This document shows, piece after piece, positions 12,064-24,059 of a stretch of 64,000 nucleotides of DNA (its first letter is position 1; each line of letters opens with the position of its first letter). The notes under the pieces were generated by a model. It was not told the DNA's origin, did no database searches, and saw only the letters and a program-made list of their open reading frames with translations. A program made the translations under genes and the position numbers. The DNA is from Chlorocebus sabaeus (lineage: Eukaryota; Chordata; Mammalia; Primates; Cercopithecidae), in contig NC_132916.1 in NCBI RefSeq assembly GCF_047675955.1, positions 65,961,481 to 66,025,480 of the forward strand, read 5' to 3'.

Positions 12064-13608
12064 CTTACAACCACCGATTTTTAACTGCCTCTATAATTTT
12101 GCCTTTTTCAGAATGTTATATAAGTAAAATCATGCAGTATATCGCCTCTAGATTCACTTTAAAATTAGCATTTTTGTTTTACTAATGTCTTTTCATGGTT
12201 TTATAGCTCATTTATTTATTATGGATAAATAATATTTACTTGTATGAATATTACAATTTATCCATTATCCCATTGAAGGACAACATAGATGCTTTCTGTT
12301 TTTGGAGTTTAGGTATAAATCTATTAGAAAAATTCACTTGCAATTTTTGTGTGAACATATGTTTTCATATCAAAGAGTAACAACCTAAGTGTACAATTAG
12401 TGGATCATATGGTAAAGCTATGCTTAAGTCTGTAGAAGGATGCCTTTCTAAGGGGATGTAGTATTTTACATTCCTACCAGCAATGAATGAAAGATCCTAG
12501 TTGCTCTCTGTCACCAGTATTTGGTATTGACAACGTTTAAATCTTATTTTAATCGTTCTAAACAGAAGGTAAAGAATAGAAGATTTTTAATGTTATAAAG
12601 TCTAACTTATCTATTTTTCTCATGGATAGTGCTCACATTGTGTCTAAAAATTCATTACCAAACTAAGGCCATGTAGAATGTATCTTACGATATATTACAA
12701 TAAAATTATAGTTTAGAATTTTAGATTTAGGCTACATTCATTTTGAGTGAATTTTCATAAAATGTGTCTAGCAAAATGTGTATAGTGAAAAATGTGGACT
12801 GTGTTTACTTTTATTTTTACATATGAGTGTCTGAATGTTAGGTTACTATTTGCTGAAAAAACTATCCTTTCTCCACTGAGTTGCCTTTGCTTCTTTGTCA
12901 AAGACCATTTGACTATAATTTAGTGGGTCTGTTTCTGACTGAGCTTTTCTTTCTGTTTCACTTACCTATTTTTCTATTCTTTAACTTATACTATGCTTTC
13001 TTCATTGTTAGCCTTGTAAGTCATCTCGAGACTGGCTAGTGTGTAGTCTCCAAAGACTTTCTCTTTATTATTGTATTTGTTATTCTGAGTGTTTTGCCTT
13101 TAATATAGATTTAGAAACAGGTTGTTTATATCTACAAAATATGATCTGGTATTTTGAATGAGATTATATTGAATACATAGATCAAGATGAGAAGAACTGA
13201 CATTCTAAAAATACAGAGTCTTCCAATCCATGAACATGGAGCATCTCTATCTACATTAATTTAGAATCAATTATTTTTTAAAATCCAAGGTTTGCGATTT
13301 TCCACAGAAAGAATTGTACATGTTTTATTAGATTTATAAATAAGTACTTCAATTTTTAGTGCTATTATAAACAGTATTTTGTCTTAATTTTAAATATCAT
13401 TTGTTGCTGGTACATTGAAAAGCATTTGACTTTTACATTATGTTTGTAATCCACAACTTTGCTATGATTCCCTGTCAGTTCTAAGAGTTTGTTGTTGGTG
13501 GTTCTTTGAAATTTTCCACATAGACAATTATTTCATGTTTAAATGACACAATTTTGCTTCTTCCTTCCCAATATGTATACTTGTTATTTCCTTATCTTAC
13601 TTCACTGG

Positions 13609-13878
13609 CTAGAACTCCAATACAATGTTGAATAGAAGTTTGATAAGTGAATATATAAGGGAATATATTTGCCTTATGCCTGGTCTTAAAGGAAAAATGT
13701 TACCATTAAGTATATTAGATCTAGGAATTTTGTAGATGCTCTTTATAAAATTGAGAAAGTTCTTCTCTATTCCTTGCATGCCAAGAGTTCTTATTTTGAG
13801 TGTATGTTGGGTTTTATCAAATAGTTTTCCTACATTCAATAATATGATCATATGATATTTCTTCCTATTTAATTGCAT
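13609..13878 (-). pseudogene. L1M ORF2 reverse transcriptase fragment
   Basis: An 89-residue minus-strand piece aligned by eye to the L1 reverse transcriptase upstream of the catalytic box. It has the 'KLFDKTQH' block (A-box equivalent, normally AFDKIQH), 'IKSIYKIPRSNILNG', 'FPLRPGIRQ' and 'LLFNIVLEF'. A short in-frame slippage duplication ('YSLIYSLI') follows the GIRQ motif. It belongs to the antisense L1M and is non-functional. Confidence 0.8.
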
Positions 13879-16800
13879 TAACTAAATTTCAAATGGTGAA
13901 CCAGCTTGGAATCTCACTTGGTCATGGTGAATAATTACTTTATATGTTGTTGAATTGAATTTGCTTATTTTTGATGAGAATTTTTGCATTACTGTTTATG
14001 TAGTTTTTCTTTCTCACACTATCTTTATTACTGGTTTAATATTAGGGTAATTCTGGTCTCACAGAGTGAATTAAAAAGTGTTTCCTCTGCATCTATGTTT
14101 TGGAAAATTTCATAAGTATAATTTCCTCCTTAAATGTTTGATGGAATTTGTAATGAAATCATCTTGACCTGGGGTTTTTTTGGCAGATTTAATAATTGAT
14201 TCAAATTTTTAAATTATCAAAACATCTATTCAGATGATTTATTTCTTCTCATATGAGTCTTAGTAGCTTTTGTCTTCCGATGATTGTGCTCCTTTCATCT
14301 ACATCACCAAATTTGTGGGCATATAATCATGTACAGTTATCCTTTATTATTTAATATTCTGGGGATCATTAGTTCAAAACTCTGCCCTTCGTTTCTGATG
14401 TTGCAGTTTGTGTGTTTTCTATTTTATTCTTGGATAGCTTGGCTAGAGCTTTATCAATATTATTGATCTTTTCAAAAAAGTTGCTTTTGCTTTTGGTCAC
14501 TTTGTCCAGTGTTTTCTGTTCTCAACTTCTTCAATTTCTGCTCCAAATTTTATTAACTTTGTTCTGCTTGCTTTAGTCATCAGTAGCACCTCTCTCATTA
14601 ATTTTAAAGAACAAAGGTCATATTACTAATCTCAAACATTTCTTTTTATTTTCTAAAATATGCACTTAATGGCATACATTTCCCACTTAGCACTGCTTTC
14701 ACTGCATCCACAAATTCTGAAAAGCTGGTGTTCTTTTCATTTTATTTTTGAATGTCTTCGGAGACTTCTTTTATCTGTGTATTATTTAAAGTGTGTTGTT
14801 AAATCTCCAAATATTTGAGGACGTAACAGGTATCTTTCTATTAATGATCTCTGTTTTAATTTAAATATGGTATGTGTGCACATTTTCAATAATTTACATT
14901 CTTTTTAGTTTTTAAGGTACATTGTGTGACCCAGAACATAACCTGTCTGGGGGAATGTTCCATCTGAGTTTAAGAAAAATGTATATTCTGATGTAGTCAA
15001 ATAGAGTATTTTCTAAATGTCAGTTAGATAAAGTTAATGGACAGTGTTACTGGAACCAACTATATCTTTAACCGATTTTCTTCCGTTTGATGTATCTATT
15101 ACTAAAATAGGGGTGTGGAAGTTAATCGTGGGTTTGTCTATCTCTTCTTGTGAATAGTTTAGTTTTTACTTTATGTATTTTGAGGCACTCTTGTTTGGAT
15201 AGTATCTGTTGCAGGGAATTGTGGGGAATCTGTTTCCTTGGAATTGTGTGATACCCTTCTTCATCCCTGGAAATTTTCTTTGTAACAAGGTCAGCTTTAT
15301 CTGAAATTAACACAGCCATTCAATTTGTCTTTTGATTAGTGTTATCATGGTATACCTTTCTCAATCCATTTAATTCATCCCGTTTCTATATATTTAAAAT
15401 AGGTATTTTGGGAGACAACATATATTTGAGTCCGTTTTTTTTAAACTTCTCTGACAATCTCTGTCTTTTAATATATGTATTCAACCCATTCACATTTTAA
15501 ACGATTATTCTATAGTTGGGTTCATATTTATTGTTGTACTTGTTCTTAGTTCTCCCCCATCAACATCTGCCTTCCTTAATTTTAACGGAACTTTTTATGT
15601 AATTTCCTTCTTGTCTTTATTTACCATTATAATTATAATTCTTTATTTTAATTTTTATTGGTTCCTTGTATCTTATACAATACATTTACAATGAATCTGA
15701 GCCTACTTTCAAGTATCACTATACTGCTTTATGTCTAGTGCATGTATAAACAAAGAGTGCTAAATTTTTCCTTCTATCTTTTATAACATTGTCATTCATT
15801 TCAGTTATCCAAATGCTAGAGTTACCAAATACACCATCACTATTATTACCTTAATCAAGCAGTTATCAAATAGCTCATTTAAATTTTCTTTTAAAATTTA
15901 TTTTACCTGCACATACTCCATCTCTGATGCCCTTCCATTATTTACGTGAGTCCTAGTTTTTGATCTGTATCTTCTTCCTTATCTTCGAAGAACTTTTAAC
16001 ATATCTTGCCTCTTAATTCTGCTGGCAATGAATTCCTTCAGTTTGTTTATTTCAGAAAATATTTATTTCTCCACAATTTTTGAAGGATAATTTTGCTGAA
16101 TATGGATGTTTAGATGGTGTTTTTTTTTTTTTTTTTTCTTTTCAATCCTTGAAATACTTCATTTCCCCCTCTTCTTCCTTTCATGGTTTATGATGAGAAG
16201 TTCTAGGCAATGTTTTATTCTTTTCCCTCTCTAGATATGGTGTTTTGCCTTTCTGGCTTCTTTAAAGCTTTCTCTTGATCTTTGGTTTTCTGAAATTTGA
16301 TTTAAAATGCTTAGGTAAAAATTGTTGTTTTTATTTTTTCATCATGCATGGTGTTCTCTATACTTTCTGAATTGGTGGTTTGGCATATACCATTAATTTT
16401 GAAAAAAATTTGGTTACTTTTTCTTTAAATACTTCTGCTCTGTTCTCTCTTCTCCTTTTGGTGTTCCAATTAAGCATATGGCATACCTTATACAATTTCA
16501 ATTTTAATTAAACATATGATATACCATATGTCTTAGAGTTCTTGGATATTCTGTTCTGCTTTCCTTTTTTTTTCCTCTTTGTAGATCAGTTTTGGAAGTT
16601 TCTATTGACATTTTAAATTCACTGATTCTTTCTTTGGCCATGTCCAGTCTACTGATGAGTTTGTCAAAGGCATTCTTCAATTCTGATTGAGTATTCTTTG
16701 CATTTGGCTATTTTCTTTTTATTCTTTTTGAGAGTTTCCATCTCTCTGCTTACACTACCCACCTGTTCTTGCATGTAGCCACTATTTTCACTTCAGCCCA

Positions 16801-17820
16801 AACATATCAATCATAGTTACTTTTCTATATAAATTTCTATTTGATAATTCCAAATTATATGTCACATCTAAGTGTAGTTCTAAAGCTGCCCTGTCTCTTC
16901 AGACGGTATTTTTCTTGTCTTTTAGCAGGCTTTGAAATTTCTGTTGAAACTGGACATGACATGATATATGAGGTAAAAAGTCAATATGTGCATTTTTATT
17001 TCAGTCTGGCTTGGAACTGGGCTGTGTTTAATGTTTGCTTTAGTTATTGGTTCCTCAGGAATCAATTTCCACTGGTGACCTGGTTTTTGTCTCCCCCTTT
17101 ATCTATTGGGTTTCCCAAGTACTTCTTCCTAAACAGAGCCTGCACTTTGCAGCTCTTTCAGCTTCATCCACTGTTATTATACTGTTTATTTGGTGGGAAA
17201 AGTGTGTGAGAGGGGAAATGTTATATAATCATAAGATTATATGTGTACCTGGACTGTAATTTTTACAAGTTTTTTTTTTAGTGTTTTTTTTCTCTCTTTG
17301 CTATGAGACAGGAGGGCTAGAAGGGGCTGAGGGGGGCGGCAATTGTCCTTCCCTCTAGCTGAGATAAGGCTCTAGTAAAGACTTTTGCCCTGAAGTGTAA
17401 TAATTGGTTATGGAGAATGTTCTGGGTATATTTCAAAATAATTACTTTTTCACATTCATTGCCAAAGGCATGAGGGTTTTCCTGTTCACCTTGAGAATCT
17501 GGTGATATATCTTGCGGGTAAAGCCCACAAAATGCTCTTAAGAACATGGCACTAAGGAGGAGTTCTTAGTAGTTTCCAGCATTTCATCATACTTACTGGT
17601 TAAGTCTTTCTATTAGTATTAGAACAGTTCCAGAAACATTTATTCTGAGTCAGAATCTGCGATTCTCCGTTTTGCCTGTCTTTTCAGACTTTAGGGTTTT
17701 GGTTTGCTTTCAGACTGCGATTTAGTTTTTAGTTTATTTGATATTTTCTTCCTGTAGGAATGGGAATGATGGCTTTCCAGCTCTTTATGTGTTTAAGTTG
17801 TAACTGGAAGTCTCAGTCAA

Positions 17821-19629
17821 GAAGTCATAGTCAATTTCCTCAGCTTATCTGACCCTGAATCTCTTCTTGTAGGAATAAACTATGAGGTCTAGTGTTCCAT
17901 GGAACACAACCAGTTAACAGCCACAGGCAGATTCGATTATAAGTTAGTATTATGGATGTCATCCATATTTATTAGCTAGTTCTCTAAATGGCTTTCACCA
18001 CTCACTAAAAGGTTCAGGATCACCAACTGTTAACTCTGGAAGGTATGAACAATTCCCTCTTCCCTTTGTAGTTCCAAAGTTTAACCCTAATATTTGGCGT
18101 ATAAATGGCTTTCATAACAACTTAATGAACAAATTCTGATTATCAAAAACATAGTTGTTTTATGTGACATTTTATAATTTTAAGTTTAAAAAAATCACCC
18201 TGGGAATGAATGGCTAATAAGTAAAGTGATCTAAATATGAATACTCAGGATGAATAGTAGTTCAATGAAGGTTGAAAGATATCACTGAAACAAATGTGGG
18301 TGGAAAGTGTTACCAAATGTGTCAAGCTGTAGATTTCCTGTACTATATGTATGCTTTACTCTGTGAACTAATGTCTGAGACCAAATGAGGTAACTCGGCT
18401 CCTTAAGAAGAGAATGAAATAAAATGAGAGAACACACCAGCATTAAGGATGGGTTTCCACTGGTGATTTCTTTATAAACTCCCAGTTCTACATTGGCTTA
18501 TACTAATTAAGAGGCAAAATGATTACTTGTTAAGCACAAACTCTTCGTTAAGTTTCAAATTGATTAGTTATAACCATAAATTATTTGGTTAGCCTATGAG
18601 GAATCTGCTTTAATTTTTACTTTTCTTCAACGAGTGACTTGTCTCTTATTAAGGAATTTCAAAAGGAAGTAATTCTGACCTTTACGTGCTGCTTAACAGA
18701 CTGGTAAATGTCTACTTCTTTGATATGTATCCTGTAGATACTGAACATTGTCTAAACATTTGAAACTATAATTATACTTCAGATTTCACTTGTTTCACAA
18801 ATACTAGTGCATGTTATTGACAGGAGAAAAATCAAATAAATTTGAATCTGCTTGCCACATTTCAGGGTTTTTCTAATAGCCTACCAGAAACTAAATGAAT
18901 GTCTCTCATGTAAGAATGAATGTCTCTCGTGCAATCTCTGGGAACTTCCACTGCTACAGCATCTGAATTGCCTGATTTGTAGGAATAATAAATATGCCTT
19001 TGGGGAGTGGACTGGATAAAATCTGAGAAGTATTGGTAACAGAAACTCTGATGTAGTGGAGGGAGAGCATATATTTATAGAAAGAAGAAACTTTGTTTTA
19101 GAAGGTCCAGCTCCAGCACAATGTAAAATAAGCACAGTTTTCCACAGTCTCCTAGCATTTCTCCTCCTTTACGCAATTTGCTTAATGACATATTCCCAAA
19201 GTATTAATTTACTAAAAAATGAAATTTGACCTTAACATGTATATGCCAATTCAGTACATTATATTATTTTAAAAGAAATTCTCATTATATTAATAATTAA
19301 GCCATATGTTCCTCTACCTAAATAATGTCTGTTTGAAATGTTAAAGCTAAAGAGGTTAAGATAGTATTATTGGTAAGCAATATCTGTATCATGTAAAGTA
19401 AAAAAATGATTATGTCAACAATATTAGTGATCAGAAAACCATATTGTGTTGTCTTCTTATGTCTGTGAATTAATAAAATTAAGCTAATAGTTTAATTAAG
19501 CTATTTCTAAAAGTATATAAGCATTAGTTCATACAATTCTAACATTGATAGAAAAAGTGAAGGAACACAATTTATATTCATATATTTTTAAATTCATTCC
19601 TATTTTCAGTCACTTAAAAAATAGTAAAA
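17821..19629. other. AT-rich sequence, nothing recognised
   Basis: About 1.8 kb between the L1M 5' end and a MIR. No repeat family I can name and no frame with a recognisable domain. It contains one 21-bp tandem duplication (listed separately). Confidence 0.45.
18894..18935. repeat. 21-bp tandem duplication
   Basis: The unit 'aatgaatgtctctcatgtaag' (one base over the limit when complete; key block 'aatgaatgtctctc') is present twice head to tail with differences only near the unit end (18894-18914 and 18915-18935). Confidence 0.85.
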
Positions 19630-19893
19630 ATAATTATCAGTTTCTGAGTATTTGTTAGCCTGGATTTGTTCCAAGCCCCTTACCTGTATTAACTCAGTTA
19701 ATCCTAATAAAAATCATGTGATATTAAACTTATTTTTATCATCTCCATATTAAATATGAATCAAAAGGCACAAAGAGGTTTTGTAGATTGTTCAAAGTGA
19801 TAGGGGTTCATTTTTGATGTCAAGAGTCAAGAATAAACAGTGTGGCCACAACACCTGCTCTCTTTTTACCCATGCTACCACGAAATCTATAGT
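19630..19893 (-). mobile_element. MIR SINE (antisense)
   Basis: Plus-strand text follows the reverse complement of MIR in order: 'ttccaagccccttacctgta', 'ttaactcagttaatcct', 'aaggcacaaagaggtttt' and 'cacctgctctctttttaccc'. Diverged but collinear over most of the element. Confidence 0.8.
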
Positions 19894-20213
19894 TTTGCAC
19901 AGTACTTAATAAGTTAATAAAAAGTTTTATAATTGGTGTGAAAAAGATTTGCTCAAACATTTTATGTCCAGACTCACAGAGAGTGAAAGCTAACTGATGT
20001 TAGCATCACTTTCTTTGAAGCACGTATATGCACTCAAAGTGTTCCCAGTTCATACTCCACCAGTCACTATTGATTGGTCACAGGTATCGTACAGCATAAA
20101 CACTATCAGCCAAGCTTGCTGTCTGGGGTTGACCTATCCTAAAAGGCTAGATAATATTTCAAGGCTAGACAATGAATGGCTTTCATACTTGAGGCTGAGG
20201 CTAAATATATTCA

Positions 20214-20273
20214 AATGTGTGTGTGTGTGAGTTGTGTGTACACGCATGTGCACATGCACACGTGCACATGTAT
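20214..20273. repeat. TG/CA alternating tract
   Basis: Mostly alternating purine-pyrimidine sequence (TG repeats, then mixed CA/CG/TG steps such as 'cacgcatgtgcacatgcaca'). It contains self-complementary 'tgtgcaca'-type blocks and is a candidate Z-DNA or cruciform former. Confidence 0.8.
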
Positions 20274-20344
20274 AAAGACTGTAGCTCAGTGTGGGTTCTT
20301 CATATCTCCCAATATGACTTTTTAAAAATCTTTGCTGTGTTTTG

Positions 20345-20907
20345 AAGACATTCATACAGCCAACAGACACATGAAAAAATGCTCATCATCACTGGCCATC
20401 AGAGAAATGCAAATCAAAACCACAATGAGATACTATCTCACACCAGTCAGAATGGCGATCATTCAAAAGTCAGGAAACAACAGGTGCTGGAGAGGATGTG
20501 GAGAAATAGGAACTCTTTTACACTGTTGGTGGGATTGTAAACTAGTTCAACCATTATGGAAAAGAGTATGGCGATTCCTCAAAGATCTAGAACTACATGT
20601 ACCATATGACCCAGCCATCCCATTACTGGGTATATACCCAAAGGATTATAAATCATGCTGCTATAAAGACACATGCACACTTATGTTTATTGCGGCACTA
20701 TTCACAATAGCAAAGACTTGGAATCAACCCAAATGTCCATCAGTGACAGACTGGATTAAGAAAATGTGGCACATATACACCATGGAATACTATGCAGCCA
20801 TAAAAAAGGATGAGTTTGTGTCCTTTGTAGGGACATGGATGCAGCTGGAAACCATCATTCTCAGCAAACTATCACAAGAACAGAAAACCAAACACCGCAT
20901 GTTCTGA
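20345..20907 (+). pseudogene. L1 ORF2 C-terminal fragment, open for about 187 codons
   Basis: Uninterrupted C-terminal segment of the L1 endonuclease/reverse-transcriptase protein, from 'TANRHMKKCSSSLAIREMQ' through the Cys-rich region ('CWRGCGEIGTLLHCWWDC') to 'EQKTKHRMF'. The CWRGCG..LLHCWWDC spacing is the conserved C-terminal cysteine motif of primate L1 ORF2. A tga stop follows RMF, where related copies continue for a few codons, so the end is a few residues early. It lacks endonuclease and reverse transcriptase domains, has no promoter, and is a retrotransposon relic. Confidence 0.85.
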
Positions 20908-21173
20908 CTCATAGGTGGGAACTGAACGATGAGATCACTTGGACTCGGGAAGGGGGACATCACACACCGGGGCCTATCATGGGGAGGGGGAAGTGGGGAG
21001 GGATTGCACTGGGAGTTATACCTGATGTAAATGACGAGTTGATGGGTGCTGATGAGTTGATGGGTGCAGCACACCAACATGGCACAAGTATACATATGTA
21101 ACAAACCTGCACATTATTCACATGTACCCTAGAACTTAAAGTATAATAATAATAATAAATAAATAAATGAAAA
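20345..21173 (+). mobile_element. 5'-truncated primate L1 (L1PA-like)
   Basis: About 830 bases comprising the last ~190 codons of ORF2, the 3'UTR and an A/T-rich tail of AAT/AAAT repeats. The 8-bp flank 'gtgttttg' at 20337-20344 recurs at 21174-21181 as a target-site duplication. The 3'UTR is close to the primate L1PA consensus, so this is one of the younger L1s in the window. A private 18-bp tandem duplication built on 'gagttgatgggtgc' lies at 21034-21067 in the UTR. Confidence 0.9.
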
Positions 21174-22630
21174 GTGTTTTGTTTTTTTAATCCATAATGA
21201 TAAAATAGCTTTAAAATGGTATTTCTCAGTAGAGAACCATCAAGTCAGAATACCTAAAATGACATTCATGCAATAGCAAAAGCAATACACTGTTGGCTTC
21301 AGATCTTTGAAATTCTGTTGAGATTTGAGGATTCTATACAACACCATTCACTCTCATGTGTCGTTTTTTCTGCTCAGAGACCAGAAAGAATATTCCTTGC
21401 TTCTCAGTTATCATTAATCTAGTATTCTTCTTGCATAAGTGCTTAAACCAAAATCCTCCTTGAAAAAACCATCTGTCAAGATGTTTTTCGTTTTCCCTCT
21501 TAGAATACTGACTACAAAACATGACTTCTTAGATTGAATCTGAGGAGTTAACAAGCATGGGACCGATTTAAGAAAAATAAATGCTTTTTTTTACAAACAG
21601 TGACTGGAATATAGAAAGAAATGCCAAATCAACAATGTATTTAAGAAATTATGTATAAAGTTACATGTTGATCCAAGTTGCAACTGAATACATTCTATTG
21701 TAAAGAATATAGACTGCTTTTAGCATATCTAGAAGGTGACAGGAAATAGATTATGACTTAACCACAAGTATCCCCATGCAATATGATAGAAAAGAGAGTC
21801 TAAATAGCAACTTTCTTAACTGTAGTTCAATAAATATTTTGATTACCTTGGATTTTTATGTTGTTCTGAGGTAGGGGTGATACATTACACAATGATTTAA
21901 ATTTTAAAAAATAACGATTGGTAAGTGCAAAAATCTCATGTTTAATATAGGTTAATTTTATATCATTTGAGAGTGAGGTAACATAAAATGATGAACCACT
22001 TTAAATTTCATCTACATATCTATAAACTTAGATTGCAAGCATCATTTGCTTCATTAAAGACATTGAATTTTTCTTCCAGGGGAAAAGGAAATTATCTTCC
22101 TCCTCAGAACTGCTTCCCAAACATGACACATTTGTAGCCACCTCTGAGTCTCTGAAAATGTCTTAATAACTTTTCGGCATTTGTTTCATATTAAAATATG
22201 TAGTCAATTGCCACTTCAGAAGTTAATATTGAGGCTTTTTCAATTAGGGTAACTCATGCACCTACAATGTTCACCTTCTCGGAATTCTCCTACCTACTGC
22301 CATATATAACTGTCCCTTTTATTTTTAGCCAGTGCCTTATCTATCAAAGCTATGGCTAAATCCATCTGCACTTGAGTCTAGCAAGTGGAGACACTGAGGA
22401 AGTGTTTTGGATTGTTGTAACTTTTAACACTGATTTATCTCAAAGCCTTTACCTCAAAAAATTTGAATGGAATGAATACTTCTTTCAGTTACTATCATAT
22501 TTGAAAATCCAGAATTTCCAATACTGGGACAGAATATATCAATTCTTCATGGGAATGTTTTCTCTTCATCTACGCTGGTTTACTAGTGTTCTAATGAAAT
22601 AACATAATGTACTTTTTTGATACTTTCTAA

Positions 22631-22748
22631 GAAAGAGTGAAAGCAGAAGAGTGAGAGACAGAGAGAGACAGAAAAAGTAAATGAGACAGAAAGAAATAAA
22701 AGAAAGAAAGAGAGAGAGAAAGAAAAGGGAAAGGAAGTGAGAGAAACA
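22631..22748. repeat. GA-rich polypurine tract
   Basis: Near-continuous purine run on the plus strand made of GAGA, GAAA and AGAC steps. It is low-complexity and could adopt triplex (H-DNA) structure. Confidence 0.88.
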
Positions 22749-23824
22749 TGTCTGGACAGCTAGCTACTCTGCAGATTTAAAATATTTTCCTTAAGAGTTT
22801 GCATATATCCTATTGAAAGCATCTTGTGCAGTAGGGAATGTATTTTTCCTTTAATAAATCAAGGTGTCTTCTATTTTATTTTATTTGTTTTTAGTTAATT
22901 TTGGATTTTATTTTATCTTATAATTAGAAAGTGCTTTAATTAAATTATTCATGTCTGAAACTCCCTATGTTTTCCACTGGACTTTTGTTGTTGTTGTTTC
23001 TTTAAGGAATAAATCTTAAAGAGTAACATAAATTTCATTTTTATTATGCAGGCATATATTAGTTTGTTTTGTATGTTTGCATGATGATGCTCTCTGCATA
23101 GTGTTTGGATAATCAGGGTCAAGGTAAGGGTGTTTTTAAACACATAGCAGATGAAATGCAGTGATAAAAATATGATGGTTTTTAATTTGCTGTCACAAAG
23201 AACATAAAGCTACAGGGAACAAAAACAATGAAGCTTGCATAGCTATCTTTGTCCAGCAGAGACCAGGTGCTTCTATAAACTACACCTGCATGAAATCATA
23301 ACTATTGCAGGTTTAGGTTGTTTTGAAATTGCTGATATTTGTAGAAATTTGAGCTAGGATTCTATCAAAATGTGTACATTCCAACAGTTTTTCAACATAA
23401 TCTCTTATTCATCATTTAAATAAAATCCCTAAGTGGAATAAATCAACTAATCTTTCATAGAGACAGAAGACAAAGCTTGTTTTGGTTATTGTTCTTGCAT
23501 ATGGTGTAATAAAGAACCTAGAGAACAGAATGGGAGAAACGAAGATTGCGTTATGGAGCCGGTAAAAAAAAAAGATGTTTCCTTAAAAATGAACTGATAG
23601 AAGGATTCAGGAGAATTGTTAAGGTTCACAAACCAACTTCTTTTACAAAAAAATTAAAGAAAATGGCCACCATGGGACTTTGGGGCATGCAGCATGTACT
23701 TTTTTCCCTCTTTGCTAGCTACCTAACTTAACTTGGGCAGAACCTCCTGGATCTGAAACTGAATACTTGTAGAAGCTCAAGCTCATTGTATTGTAAGATA
23801 GGCTCCCAGGAGAATCAGTATATC

Positions 23825-23859
23825 ACACACACACACATACACATTCACACACGCACAGC
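23825..23859. repeat. CA microsatellite
   Basis: Imperfect CA repeat with CATA and CG interruptions. Confidence 0.88.
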
Positions 23860-24029
23860 TTGGTTGCTTGAGTTTGAGCCCTTTGCTAAGAACTTTTATT
23901 GCTTTACTACGCACCTGAGGGAACTCAGAAATGATATATTTTATCTTATTCTTCACATTATTGTATATTTTCTTGTCTCATAACTTACTGTGTGTGATAC
24001 TTACCTCACTTGGTGGATTGTGCTTCACC

Positions 24030-24056
24030 TTTTTTTTTTTTTTTTTTTTTTTTTTT
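24030..24056. repeat. 27-T homopolymer
   Basis: Uninterrupted T run immediately outside the left arm of the foldback at 24060. It could be the tail of a lost minus-strand retroelement. Confidence 0.9.
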
Positions 24057-24059
24057 AGT

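Larger units (their letters stand above)
11686..17820 (-). mobile_element. Near-full-length L1M LINE-1 (antisense), split by an Alu
   Basis: Read on the minus strand it runs 5'UTR (about 17.8-16.9 kb), ORF1 region (about 16.8-15.6 kb), ORF2 endonuclease (about 15.5-14.8 kb), reverse transcriptase (about 14.5-13.5 kb), ORF2 C-terminus and 3'UTR (about 13.0-11.7 kb). Plus-strand landmarks include 'caatccatgaacatggagca', 'ttgcatgccaagagttctta', 'gacctggggtttttttgg' and the UTR text 'cctctataattttgccttt'. Full-length copies are unusual among L1s of this age, since most are 5'-truncated. All frames are broken. An Alu interrupts the 3'UTR at 11762-12063. Confidence 0.75.
21182..24029. other. AT-rich sequence with two simple tracts
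   Basis: About 2.8 kb without a named repeat or supported gene. It holds a 118-base polypurine tract (22631-22748) and a CA tract (23825-23859). Open frames such as 22372-22602 plus and 23546-23731 plus show no recognised domain. Confidence 0.45.

Noticed and set aside
16841..17209. 122-residue plus-strand open frame with hydrophobic stretches
   Set aside because: It lies on the antisense strand of the L1M 5'UTR/ORF1 region and has no known domain. The hydrophobicity comes from T-rich sequence.
20332..20907. 191-residue open frame, the longest in the window
   Set aside because: Its residues are the C-terminal region of L1 ORF2, and it lies inside a truncated L1 with a tail and a target duplication. 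It is not a host gene.
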